A stretch of DNA of 64,000 nt from Verrucomicrobiales bacterium (GTDB lineage: Bacteria > Verrucomicrobiota > Verrucomicrobiia > Limisphaerales > J093): positions 1 to 64,000 of the forward strand of contig JACKPW010000023.1 in NCBI GenBank assembly GCA_024233215.1, read 5' to 3'. Of the stretch, positions 17,976 to 27,084 are shown piece after piece; the stretch's first letter is position 1; every line of letters begins with the position of its first letter. The notes beneath the pieces are model-generated. The model saw nothing but the letters and a program-made list of their open reading frames with translations, ran no database searches and had not been told where the DNA came from. The position numbers and the translations under genes were made by a program.

Positions 17976-19456
17976 GGGGTTGGGGGAAGGGGTGGGAGGT
18001 CGTCCTTGGGCAGATAGGCCGGAGGCAGACCGGTGGTGGCGTATTGGCGGAGGATCTTCTGCAACAGAGGCGCCATCCCGGAGGCCGGTTCGGTGGTGGG
18101 CGCGTCGATGAGGGCGGGTTTGGGGGCGCGCTGGCCCTCGGCATTGCGGGCCTTGTCCAGGGGATAGAGCCGGGCCAGGAGAGTGCCGGAGAGGGGATCG
18201 ACGAGGTGGACGTGGCTCAGGTCCCAGGCGGCGTAACGGACGTGGACGCGGGCGAAGTGACGGTAGCGGGAAGGGATTTCGAAGCGGCGCCCCAGGAGGC
18301 TCAAGGTGCCGTCACTGCGGCGCTGGGAGCGGGTGATTTCGGCGGTGAAGGCCTCGCGGAGGGCGTCACCGGAGGGAGTGGGACGGCCGACATCACGGCC
18401 TTCGAGGAAGCATTGGAGGGGCGTGCGCTGCCCGAGTTCGCGGTGAGGGCGGCGTTGGTATTCGATTTCGAGCCAGGCGAGGGTGGCCTCGTTGAGTTGG
18501 GCGAGGGTGAGGTCGGGGACCCCTTCGAGCATGGGCAGGAGGCGGCCTTCGACCTGGTTCCACCAGGTTTCCTGCTTGCCGTTCTGGTAGGGGGAGAAGG
18601 GCAGCGTGAGTTCGTGCAGGATGCCCAGCCGTTCGAGGCCCTGGCGGGTCTCGGCGGCGATCATGGCCGAGCCGTTGTCGCTCATGAGCGCGCGGGGCAG
18701 GCCGCGTTTCTGAAAGGCCTGGCCCAGGCCGTGAACCAGTTCCTCGGCCCCTTCGGTGAGGTACCACTGGGCATGGCAGCCGAGGCGGGAGTGATCGTCG
18801 AGGATGCCCAGCAGAAGCGGATAGGCCCACTGGCCGTTGGCCAGGAGCACGCGCACCGAGCCGTGGTGGAAGTCCAGATGCCAGAGAGCGTTGACATACT
18901 CGCTCTGGTAACTGCGCACCTCGCGGGCCTCGTAGCGGGTCTCGGCCTGGCGGGCGCCGGGACTCCTGGCCGGCCCCCGCCGGGGGCGCTTGATCATGCC
19001 GTGGGCTTGGAGGAAGCGCTTGACCGAAGCGTAGGAGGGGATGGGCCCACTGGCCGGATCGGCTTCCAGACGCACGGCGAGGTTGTCGGCGTGGAGTTGG
19101 TAGGTCCAACTGGGATGTTCCCGATACTGGGTGCTCAACCACTCGGCGGCCCGGGAGGAGATGGCCCGATGGGTGCCCTGATCGGAGCGCGGGCGCCGGG
19201 TGAGCGCCTGGACCGGATCGCGGGCCGCCCGGGCGGCATAGTACCAACGCTCGATGGTGGAAAGGCCGAAGTGCACCGGCTGGCCGGTGACCGGGTGCCG
19301 CCAGGACTCGGCGGCCAGAACTCGGAGTTGCGCCTGAAGTTCCCCCGGCGCCGGCGGGGCGGCCAGCAGTTGGCCCACCACGCCGAAGCGAAAGCGGGCC
19401 CACCGCTCGGGAGTGCGAGCACAACTCGGATCAGTGAGAGAAGCGGCGTCGTTCAT
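17972..19456 (-). CDS. DDE transposase of transposon A (rve family)
   Basis: This 494-aa integrase-fold transposase has catalytic residues in WHLDFHHGS, SDNGSAM and QNGKQETWW (D, D, E order). A DDHSRLG segment follows the first strand, and a Mu-type C-terminal beta-barrel lies about residues 370-450. Helix-turn-helix DNA-binding segments occupy about residues 20-160. The ATG at 19456 is chosen because codons upstream to 19522 lack family-like sequence. It resembles the transposases of multi-gene Tn5053/Tn7/IS21-like elements more than simple IS elements. Confidence 0.88.
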   Translation of the reverse strand: MNDAASLTDPSCARTPERWARFRFGVVGQLLAAPPAPGELQAQLRVLAAESWRHPVTGQPVHFGLSTIERWYYAARAARDPVQALTRRPRSDQGTHRAISSRAAEWLSTQYREHPSWTYQLHADNLAVRLEADPASGPIPSYASVKRFLQAHGMIKRPRRGPARSPGARQAETRYEAREVRSYQSEYVNALWHLDFHHGSVRVLLANGQWAYPLLLGILDDHSRLGCHAQWYLTEGAEELVHGLGQAFQKRGLPRALMSDNGSAMIAAETRQGLERLGILHELTLPFSPYQNGKQETWWNQVEGRLLPMLEGVPDLTLAQLNEATLAWLEIEYQRRPHRELGQRTPLQCFLEGRDVGRPTPSGDALREAFTAEITRSQRRSDGTLSLLGRRFEIPSRYRHFARVHVRYAAWDLSHVHLVDPLSGTLLARLYPLDKARNAEGQRAPKPALIDAPTTEPASGMAPLLQKILRQYATTGLPPAYLPKDDLPPLPPTP

Positions 19457-19546
19457 TTTTTGGCGCCCATCGGTGGCGACGCGCTCCTTGTATTGACCCC
19501 CGCACCATCGGGCCAGTGGCATCCTCTGCGGGGAAAATCCGCCCCC

Positions 19547-20197
19547 TCACATAACGACCTCCGCGACGGTGGAAACGGTGGTGATCGGGCTGAGCCATCG
19601 CAGCAACTTGACCAGTCCGTCGGGGGTATCGACGGGGAAACGCTCGCACCATCCCAGCGGCACCTGCTCCGACGACAACGGCGGGATGAAACGGCCGCGG
19701 GCGACCTTCCAGAAGGCGGTGGCCAGGAAGTGCTCCGCCCACCACTGCCGCCATCGTGCCACCGTTCGCCGGTCGATCTCCGGCACGACCCGGCGCAACT
19801 GCGCCAAACGGTCCGGCTTGAGTCCCTGGTGCAGCGCCGTCTTGAGCACCACCAGGAAACCGACATGGACCTTGCGCCCGAGGAACCGCACCGACGGGGG
19901 CGTGTGGCGTCGCCGGCAACCGTCCCGGTCGCAGCAGAAGCTCTGGCGCTTGGTCCACTCTTCGGGGCCACCGCGGGGTTTGCGCGCGTAATGAGCCTGG
20001 TGGAGCACCCCCTCGGCGCAGTGCCTGCACCCTCCTGCCCGCACCCGCTGCGCCAGTTCTTCATCGACGCATTCGAGCAACCGGTATAGGCACTGGTCCG
20101 CCGGCTGTTTCCGGCACCCGTTCTCTGCCGCTTTTGAGCCCACAACCCAAAGCGCATAGAACAAGTCCCCGCGGGGCAAGCCTCGCGGGGACTTCAT
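19547..20197 (-). CDS. Zinc-finger transposon-associated protein
   Basis: This protein of about 216 aa has a Cys cluster (GGCRHC, then FCCDRDGCRRR) around RKPRGG, followed by TPPSVRFLGRKVHVG and a helical C-terminal half (RRTVARWRQWWAEHFL). This pattern resembles transposon-linked Zn-ribbon/HTH proteins. It sits at the front of the transposon A operon, 90 bp before the transposase start. The counterpart in transposon B (23692-24279) has the same position and Zn-ribbon type but a different sequence. The start is uncertain: the ATG at 20197 is inside a 9-bp inverted repeat (GTCCCCGCG/CGCGGGGAC). Its biochemical role is unknown. Confidence 0.65.
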   Translation of the reverse strand: MKSPRGLPRGDLFYALWVVGSKAAENGCRKQPADQCLYRLLECVDEELAQRVRAGGCRHCAEGVLHQAHYARKPRGGPEEWTKRQSFCCDRDGCRRRHTPPSVRFLGRKVHVGFLVVLKTALHQGLKPDRLAQLRRVVPEIDRRTVARWRQWWAEHFLATAFWKVARGRFIPPLSSEQVPLGWCERFPVDTPDGLVKLLRWLSPITTVSTVAEVVM

Positions 20198-20288
20198 CCT
20201 CCCTTCTCGCCCGCTTCCCAATCACCCAAATCGAGGGTGCCCCCTGCCTTTCCCTCACCCACCTTGATCAGCATCCACTGCGCCAGCC

Positions 20289-20310
20289 TCAATTACCGCG
20301 GGCGCGCTCA
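20289..20310 (-). repeat. Right terminal inverted repeat of transposon A
   Basis: Its reverse complement begins TGAGCGCGCCCGCGGTAA. It is followed by CCC at 20311-20313, the second copy of the target duplication. Confidence 0.85.
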
Positions 20311-23300
20311 CCCGCGCCATCACCTCTACGTCCAGGGCCAACCCGGCGACCTCTTCCTCGCCAAACTCGCCGCCCTTGTCGTGGACCTCGGCGACCTTGA
20401 TGAACAGGGCCACATCGCCACCGTCGAAGTGGCCGGCCGCCTCAAGGCCGCCCTTGATGTCGAGACCGTCACCAAGCGCTTCTTCAGCGAGTTCGCCGAC
20501 GAACACGGCCGCTTCCTCGACGAGATTTCCGGCGTCCCCGACGCGCATGACCGGCGCTGGTACGCCTCCGTCATCCTGAACCGGTTGATGTTCATCTGGT
20601 TTCTTCAAAAGAAACTGTTCCTCGGCGACCGCAACGGGAACCACCTCCCCGACCTGCTCGTCGCCACCCGGCAGACGGGCAGGAACCGCTTCTTCTCCCA
20701 CACCCTGCGCGACCTCTTCTTCGAGGGCTTCGCCAAGCCGGCGTCGAAACGCGCCTGTGTCGGCAAGGTCCCGCTGGGCGACATCCCGTATCTCAACGGC
20801 GGTCTTTTCCTCCCGCACGGCATCGAGGCCCGGATCGAGGGGCCCGACCTCTTCACCGGCCCCTACACCCGCATCCGCATTCCCGACGCCGCCTTCGACG
20901 CCGTGTTCCGGCTCTTCGCCGCCTACTCCTGGTCGCTCAACGACACGCCCGGCGGCGATGATCGCGAGATCAACCCGGACGTCCTCGGCTACATCTTCGA
21001 GAAATACATCAACCAAAAGGAATTCGGGGCCTACTACACCCGGCCCGAGATCACCGAATACCTCTGCGAACAGACCATCCACCAGCTCGTTCTCGAAGCC
21101 GCGAACAGGCATGCCGAGGCCGCCGCCAAACTGCATCAGCACGGCCTCAAGAAGAGCGCGCCCGTCCGCCACTTCGACACCATGTCCGACCTCCTGCTCC
21201 AGGCCGACGGCGCCATCTGTCGGCTGCTCCTGCAGGAGGATTTGCCGCGGCTCTCGCTGCTCGATCCCGCCTGCGGCTCCGGGGCCTTCCTCGTCGCCGC
21301 CATGAAAACCCTGCTGGGCCTGACTACCGGGCTCATCGGCCGTTGCCAGGCCATCGGCGAAACCCGCGTGCTCTCTTGGATCGAGGCCGAACGGAAGAAG
21401 CACAAGGCACCGCTCGCCTATTGGGTGAAGAAGAAGATCATCACCGAGAACCTCTACGGCGTGGACATCATGGAGGAGGCGGTCGAAATCGCGAAACTCC
21501 GCCTATTCCTCGCCCTCGTCGCCTCGGCCGAAACCCGCGACCAGCTCGAGCCGCTGCCGAACATCGACTTCAACCTCCTGGCCGGTAATTCCCTCATCGG
21601 CCTGCTGCACGTGGACCCGGCCAAATACAACCGCCAGACCGGTCCCGGCCACAGCGACGGCGAACAGGGACGGATGAAGCTGCGTCACCAACCCGGCCAT
21701 GACGACCTCGGGATGGTGATCGAATCCACCGTCGCCCCGAGCCGAAAGGAAGTCGTGGGCGCCTTCCTCGCCAAACAGCGCACCGCCCGTTACGAGGAAC
21801 TGCTCCGTGAGAAAAACCGCTTGGTCACCCTCTACAAAGACGCCGGCGACTGGGCTTCTTCCAATCAAGCCGGTGGCGAAGTCAAGGAATTGACCGGCCT
21901 GCGCGACAAGATCGAGGCCGCCAACCGCGCCGCCCGCGAAATCCTCAACAAACTCCTCCTCGACGAATTCCAAGGTTTGGGCATCCAGTTCCATCAGGCC
22001 ACCTGGGATGAGAAGAAGCGGAAGGAAGGAAGGCCGCAGAAGCGTCCCCTCACCATAACTGACCTCAAGGAACTTGAGCCGTTCCACTGGGGCTACGAGT
22101 TCGACGAGATCATCGTTCACCGTGGCGGCTTCGACGCCATCATCACCAACCCGCCGTGGGAGATCTTCAAGCCGAACTCCAAGGAGTTCTTCCTACGCTA
22201 TTCGGACCTCATCAGCCGCAAGAAGATGCGGATCGAGGACTTCGAGAAGGCTAAGAGCACGCTTCTGCAGGACAAGGACATCCTTGCAGCGTGGCTGGAA
22301 TACCTCTCCGGGTTCCCCCACCTCAGCCGGTGGTTCCGCGACTCACCCCAGTTCGCGAACCAGATCGGGGAAGTCAATGGACGCAAGGTCGGCTCCGACC
22401 TGAACCTGTACAAGATGTTTCTAGAACAAACCGTACACTTGATCCGGAAAGGCGGCCGCACCGGCATCGTCATCCCGTCAGGCATCTACACTGACCTTGG
22501 GGCCATGCAGTTACGGAAGATGCTGTTCGAAGAAACCCAGATCACCGCGTTGCACAGTTTCTCAAATGAGCGGGCCATCTTCGAAAAGGACGCGGTTCAC
22601 CACGGGTTTAAGTTCTGCTTCCTCACCTATCGAAAGGGAGGTACCACTTCAGAATTCACCGCGAGCTTCCGGATCAACCCGCGTGAGGCAGTGGGTCCGG
22701 ACGCTTTGGAGAGCTTCCTCAGTTCCGCCCCTCAGCATGTCGCCATCTCTGTTCCTCTGATCAGGCGGCTCTCTCCAGACTCGATTTCGGTCATGGAGTT
22801 CAGGGAGCCAATTGACGTCCAAGTGGCTGACAAGATGCTCCGCTACCAGCTTCTGGGCGAAGTGATCAAGGGCAGCTGGAATGTCCGCTTCACAAGGGAA
22901 TTCGACATGACCAATGATAGCGACTTGTTCCACACGGAGACCGGAAAAGGCCGCCTGCCCCTTTACGAAGGGAAGATGATCTGGCAGTTCCAGCACGGAT
23001 ACGCCGAGCCGCGCTACTGGGTGGATGAAAGGGTGGGGAGAAGCAGGCTGCTGGGGAGCCGCGAGGACCTTGGCGAAGAACTGGCCTATGAGAAGTGCCG
23101 ACTGGGATTCAGAGATGTGGCGGCCAGCACCAACGAACGCACATTGATCAGCGGAATTGTGCCCCCGCACCATTTTTGCGGAAACACGCTGCCGACTCTC
23201 ATCGAGCCAATCGAGGTCCCTGACGTCCTCGCGGTCCAGTGCCTGTTCAATTCGTTTGCGATTGACTGGGTTGTGCGTAAGAAGATCACCAATCACTGCA

Positions 23301-23647
23301 ACTTCTTCTACATGCAACAGCTTCCGATACCGCGACTGACCTCACGCGACGCTGATTTCCGCCCCTTGGTTGAGCGGGCAGCGCGCTTGGTCGGCACGAC
23401 GCCGGAGTTCGATGATCTGCTGAAGGAGGTTTTCGGCGGCAAGGCCACGCACCGGACGCACGGGATCACGGAACCGTTCCACCGCCAGACCGTGCGGGCG
23501 GAGATCGACGCCCTGGTGGCCCGGCTCTACGACCTGACGGACATCGAGTTCCAGCACATCCTCACCACCTTCCCGCTGGTCGATGAATCCGTGAAGACCC
23601 AGACCCTGAACACCTACCGCGACCTCCTGCGCCTCGGCCGCCTGTAA
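20311..23647 (+). pseudogene. Eco57I-type DNA methylase, main 3' fragment
   Basis: This holds the N6-adenine methylase core: motif I DPACGSGAF (about residue 431 of the rejoined protein), YGVDIMEEAVEIAKLRL, and motif IV NPPW (about 725). A target-recognition-like region follows, ending in HRTHGITEPFHRQTVRAEID and a C-terminal helical part. The rejoined gene (15470-15810, 20314-23642, 27069-27088) is 3,690 bp, exactly 1,230 codons. The present TAA at 23645 lies within the left end of transposon B; the native end would read RLPASRV-stop. A GTG at 20237, inside transposon A, opens this frame and could drive a truncated but catalytically complete protein lacking about 114 residues. Confidence 0.85.
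23636..23642 (+). repeat. Target-site duplication of transposon B, left copy
   Basis: GGCCGCC lies directly before TGTAACGG and is repeated at 27062-27068 directly after ACA. It is the only 7-mer match bounded by both element ends. Confidence 0.8.
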
Positions 23648-23691
23648 CGGTGCGGAGTAATCCGTGGGGGGAATGAGGGAACGGTGAGGAA

Positions 23692-24279
23692 ATGGATTGT
23701 GGAGGAGGTCACGGGGTCACGGGAGCAATTCGGGATTGCCGACTGGGACGGCGTGCTGTTTCTGAGGGCGCCATTCAAATCCGGGCGGACAGCTTTGTTG
23801 GGGAACGGCCGCCGTGTCCTCGTGAGTGCCCCGGGCGGCTGCATCGCCACGGCTTCTATCGTCGCTATGCCGCACCCGCGGGCTCGGAGTTCCTCACCAT
23901 CGCCCGTTACCTCTGCCGGCGCTGCGGTCTGACCGTTTCGGTATTGCCGGTGGAACATCTTCCCTACCGACCGGTGAAAGTCCCGCGACTGGAGGCTTTC
24001 CTGGATGGCCAGGCGGGGGTGGGAACGGGTCCCGATCCCCCGCCTGGTCTGCTCGAGGCAGGGTGCCTGCGTCGGGCTTGGGCTCGGTTTCAGACCAGAG
24101 GTTCCCACTTACAAAAGGCCTTTGATCTGCGGCTGCCGAGTGTGATCGATTCCGCGCGGGATCTGTGGTTACAGATGCGCCGCGCCAAGCGGTCACTGGC
24201 CGGGATCCTCGACTTCCTGGCCCGGGTCGGCAAGCAATCCCTGCTGGGGGACTATCGTTGTCTGCGGCTGCCGGCTTGA
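23692..24279 (+). CDS. Zinc-ribbon transposon-associated protein (DUF6431-like)
   Basis: This protein of about 195 aa has a four-Cys ribbon (CPRECPGRLHRHGFYRRY, then YLCRRCGLTVSVLP), the pattern of DUF6431-type transposon proteins. The remainder is helical, with SARDLWLQMRRAKRSLAGIL. It occupies the first position of the transposon B operon, like the Zn-finger gene of transposon A. The start codon is uncertain; the ribbon begins about 40 residues in, so a later start is possible. Confidence 0.65.
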   Translation: MDCGGGHGVTGAIRDCRLGRRAVSEGAIQIRADSFVGERPPCPRECPGRLHRHGFYRRYAAPAGSEFLTIARYLCRRCGLTVSVLPVEHLPYRPVKVPRLEAFLDGQAGVGTGPDPPPGLLEAGCLRRAWARFQTRGSHLQKAFDLRLPSVIDSARDLWLQMRRAKRSLAGILDFLARVGKQSLLGDYRCLRLPA

Positions 24280-24380
24280 GCGCGTTTTCTCCGGGAGGGT
24301 GTCGTCACGGGAACCTCGGAGCCGATCCCACACAACCGTTGGTTTGGCCCGGCCCAACACCCCGGCTGATCCTCGCGGCC

Positions 24381-25664
24381 ATGACAACGACACCCTCGTC
24401 AGACCGGGCCGAGGCGGTGGCCCTGGCCCGGTTCGCCCTCATCAGCAAACTCCAGGAGCTGCTCCGGCGGCCGATGCCCTTGAGGCTGGCCCTGGAAACC
24501 GTCGCCGCTGCCTCCAAGGTCTCCTCCGACCCGGCCGAAGGTATCGGTCCGGTCGCCCTCCGCACCTTGGAAGACTGGTGGTATGCCTATCAACACGGCG
24601 GCTTTGCCGCCCTCCGTCCCAAGACCCGTTCTGATCGGGGCGTGCCCCGCACCCTCACCCCGGAGCAGGAACAGTTCATTCTCACCCAGGTCCGCATTCA
24701 TCCCGCCATCCCCATCAAGGTCCTCCACCGACTCTGGCGCCAGCAGGACCCCAAACTGCCCGCCTTGAGTGCCATCTACCGCGCCTTGCAGCGTCACGAC
24801 TTGGGCCATCGCTCCCGCCGCAACCTCCTGCGCCAAAGCGTCAGCGGCCCCACCAAGGCCTTCGAAGCCCCGGTGGTCAACGACCTTTGGATGGCCGACT
24901 TCTCCCCCGGTCCCTTCCTCCACCTTCCCGGTCACAAGAAAGCCGTCCCCACCCATCTGTGTGTCCTCCTCGACGATCACTCCCGCGTCGTCGTCCACGC
25001 CGCCTATTACTTCCAAGCCAACACCCGCTGCTTCCACCAGAGCTTCAAGGAGGCCCTCCGTCGCCGCGGCCTGCCCCGCAAGCTCTACACCGACCAGGGC
25101 GGACCCTTCACCAATGACCACACCCGCCTCATCTGTGCCAACCTCGGCATCCGCCTGCTCCACGCCAAACCCTATCACGCCTGGAGCAAGGGAAAGATCG
25201 AACGGTTCTTCGGCACCCTCCAACGGGACTTTGAAGTGAGCTTGCGCCTGCCGGACCAGGTTCCCGCCTCCCTGGAGGAACTCAACGCCAAGCTCGCCGA
25301 CTGGATCGCCGGCGTCTATCACCCCCGTCACCATGAGGGCATCGCCATGAGCCCTCATGAACGCTTCACCCGCGGCAGCGCCCACCTCCGCCTGCTCGAC
25401 CCCCACCAGAATCTCGACCGGCTCTTCTATGCCCAGAAGACGCGGGTCGTTCGCAAGGACGGTACCGTGCGCCTGGAGAGTCGACTTTACGAGGTCGACC
25501 TCGCCCTCCGGGGCCTGGAAGTACGCCTCTGCTTCGATCCCTGGACCTTTGCCCGGGTCGAAGTCGATTACCGGGGCCAGTCCTTCGGCCTGGCCCGCCT
25601 GGTTGACCGCCACCTCAACAGCCGCCTGCCCCGCAAAGGAAACGATCATGAAACCTCCCACTGA
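24381..25664 (+). CDS. DDE transposase of transposon B (rve family)
   Basis: This 427-aa protein has an N-terminal helix-turn-helix region (RTLEDWWYAYQHGGFAALRP), then the integrase core with DLWMADFSPGP, LLDDHSRVVVHAAYY, YTDQGGPF and KGKIERFFGT giving the D, D, E triad. A C-terminal Mu-type domain (SRLYEVDLALRGLEVRLCFD) follows. The ATG at 24381 is chosen over an earlier in-frame start at 24165 because upstream codons overlap the Zn-ribbon gene. It is not closely similar to the transposase of transposon A. It overlaps the next gene by 17 bp. Confidence 0.9.
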   Translation: MTTTPSSDRAEAVALARFALISKLQELLRRPMPLRLALETVAAASKVSSDPAEGIGPVALRTLEDWWYAYQHGGFAALRPKTRSDRGVPRTLTPEQEQFILTQVRIHPAIPIKVLHRLWRQQDPKLPALSAIYRALQRHDLGHRSRRNLLRQSVSGPTKAFEAPVVNDLWMADFSPGPFLHLPGHKKAVPTHLCVLLDDHSRVVVHAAYYFQANTRCFHQSFKEALRRRGLPRKLYTDQGGPFTNDHTRLICANLGIRLLHAKPYHAWSKGKIERFFGTLQRDFEVSLRLPDQVPASLEELNAKLADWIAGVYHPRHHEGIAMSPHERFTRGSAHLRLLDPHQNLDRLFYAQKTRVVRKDGTVRLESRLYEVDLALRGLEVRLCFDPWTFARVEVDYRGQSFGLARLVDRHLNSRLPRKGNDHETSH

Positions 25665-26502
25665 CCTCAACCTGCTCGCCCGCCAATGGGGCGCCAGCGC
25701 CGTTCCCTTCAGTCTGGCCAACCCCGAGGACTGGCTCGAAACCCCGGCCATGCACGCCGCCACCGATGCCCTCACCCAAACCGCCACGCTCCGTTCGGTC
25801 ATGCTCCTGACCGGTCCCAACGGCGTCGGCAAGAGCGCCCTGGCCGGTCGTTGGCTCCGCGCCCTCGACTCCCGCCTCTTCGCCCCCCTCTGCCTCACCC
25901 ACGCCACCTTGAGCGGCTGCGGCATCCTCGCCTCCCTCGCCACCAAACTCGGCAAACCGGTCTCCTTCCGCCGCGAACGCAACCTCCAGTTCATCGAGGA
26001 CGCCTTCGCTCAACTCGAACACCGCATCCCCGTGGTCCTGGTCGATGAGGCCCAGAACCTCAGCGCTTCGAGTCTCGAGGAGATCCGCCTCCTCCTGGGC
26101 CTGAACCTGCCCCAGCATCCCTCCTTCGCCCTCATCCTCCTGGGTGACGAGTTCCTCTTGAGCACCCTCCAGCTCCGGAGTCAACGGGCCCTTTACTCCC
26201 GTCTGGGCTGCCACCGGAATCTTGCCCCTTGGACTCCGGAACAATGCGCCCAATACCTCACTACCGCTCTCACCGCCGTCGGCTTGAGTGCTGCCTCCTT
26301 GGAACCCGCCGCCTCCGAGTTGCTCGTCAACGCCAGCGGTGGCATCCCCCGCAGCCTCTCGCTGCTCGCCCGTTCGGCCTGGATCCTCGCCGCCACCGGG
26401 CAGGCCCAACGCATCACTCCCGACCACGTCAACGGTGCGCTCCAATCGGTTCCCTGCGTGCCGGGACTGGCTCGACCTCCGCAGGAGGTGCTCCCGGCCT
26501 GA
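25648..26502 (+). CDS. TniB/ExeA-like AAA ATPase, transposition helper of transposon B
   Basis: This 284-aa protein contains Walker A GPNGVGKSA (about residues 55-63), Walker B VVLVDEAQN, and a sensor-like LGDEFLL followed by LRSQRALYSRLGC. The C-terminal helical lid ends near VNASGGIPRSLSLLARSAW, as in ExeA/IS21-type helper ATPases. The ATG at 25648 lies 17 bp inside the transposase gene, so translation is probably coupled. Confidence 0.88.
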   Translation: MKPPTDLNLLARQWGASAVPFSLANPEDWLETPAMHAATDALTQTATLRSVMLLTGPNGVGKSALAGRWLRALDSRLFAPLCLTHATLSGCGILASLATKLGKPVSFRRERNLQFIEDAFAQLEHRIPVVLVDEAQNLSASSLEEIRLLLGLNLPQHPSFALILLGDEFLLSTLQLRSQRALYSRLGCHRNLAPWTPEQCAQYLTTALTAVGLSAASLEPAASELLVNASGGIPRSLSLLARSAWILAATGQAQRITPDHVNGALQSVPCVPGLARPPQEVLPA

Positions 26503-26509
26503 CCCGCTT

Positions 26510-26914
26510 ATGCCTTCCCCCGTCGGTCCCAACCACATCCTCGCCGCCCACCAGCTCTATTGCCGTCTCACCGGCCAGAGCCTGAGTCTGCGTTACGACC
26601 GCGAGCGCCAGTGGTTCGAGCTGTTGCGCGCCGGCTTCAACCTCGAGGACCTGCGCCGCGTGATCACTTACCTCCAGGGGGAAATCCGCCAACAACGCCG
26701 CAACGTCGGCGCCCTCAAGCTCTCCAACCTCCTCCAACCCGACCGCTTCGAGGAAGACCTCAACATCGCCCGCGTCCGCCTCCGGCCCCCGCCCAAACCT
26801 CAACCCCCTCCTCCGCCGCCTCCACCCGCTCTGTCCCCGGAACAAGCCCAAGCGCGTCGCGCCCACGCGTTACGTCAGATCCGCCACATCAAGCAACGAC
26901 TCGGCCTCCCGTAA
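26510..26914 (+). CDS. Small transposon B protein of unknown function
   Basis: This 134-aa protein starts 7 bp after the ATPase stop. It has a folded N-terminal part (about 1-80; NHILAAHQLYCRLTGQSLSL, FELLRAGFNLEDLRRVITYL), a Pro-rich linker (PPPKPQPPPPPPPPALSPEQ) and a basic C-terminal helix (RRAHALRQIRHIKQRLGL). The N-terminal part has the look of a helical DNA-binding or adaptor domain. Position suggests an accessory role in transposition. No family was recognised. Confidence 0.6.
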   Translation: MPSPVGPNHILAAHQLYCRLTGQSLSLRYDRERQWFELLRAGFNLEDLRRVITYLQGEIRQQRRNVGALKLSNLLQPDRFEEDLNIARVRLRPPPKPQPPPPPPPPALSPEQAQARRAHALRQIRHIKQRLGLP

Positions 26915-27061
26915 GCCGCCGCCACCCAACCCGGCATCTTCCCATCGCTTCCACGAAGCGCTCCCTCGTCTCCCTTATCCACGGAATATCCCGCCACCCC
27001 ACGGCGCTTCCCCACGGACCATTCCTCACAGCTCCTCCACGAAATATCGCGTTACGCCACA

Positions 27062-27068
27062 GGCCGCC
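27062..27068 (+). repeat. Target-site duplication of transposon B, right copy
   Basis: GGCCGCC follows the ACA end of the element. The 20 bases after it (27069-27088) complete the native methylase frame with stop TGA. Confidence 0.8.
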
Positions 27069-27084
27069 TCCCCGCCTCCCGCGT

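Larger units (their letters stand above)
15811..20310 (-). mobile_element. Transposon A: Zn-finger protein, DDE transposase, AAA ATPase, RepA-like ATPase
   Basis: The element is 4,500 bp and ends in 22-bp inverted repeats with 19 of 22 bases matching (TGAGCGCGC then CGGTAA in both). It is flanked by a 3-bp repeat CCC (15808-15810 and 20311-20313). Subterminal repeats near both ends share GCTGATC and GGTGA. Its four genes all lie on the minus strand and are linked by ATGA overlaps. Removing the element and one CCC copy restores the methylase frame exactly, which fixes the ends. Confidence 0.88.
23643..27061 (+). mobile_element. Transposon B: Zn-ribbon protein, DDE transposase, AAA ATPase, small protein
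   Basis: The element is 3,419 bp with TGT...ACA ends. At both ends a CGTGG box lies at positions 21-25, and a second repeat with GTGAGGAA(A)TGG follows. The right end holds at least four copies of the CCACGAA/CCACGGA box. It is flanked by GGCCGCC (23636-23642, 27062-27068). All four genes lie on the plus strand. Removing the element and one duplication extends the methylase frame to a stop at 27086 that overlaps the ATPase start codon. Confidence 0.87.

Noticed and set aside
16072..18144. Single 690-aa protein covering the RepA-like gene and upstream sequence
   Set aside because: The first 332 codons are Pro/Arg-rich antisense-like sequence in a different frame from the ATPase gene that truly occupies 17145-17975; the ATG at 17148 with ATGA overlap is the better start.
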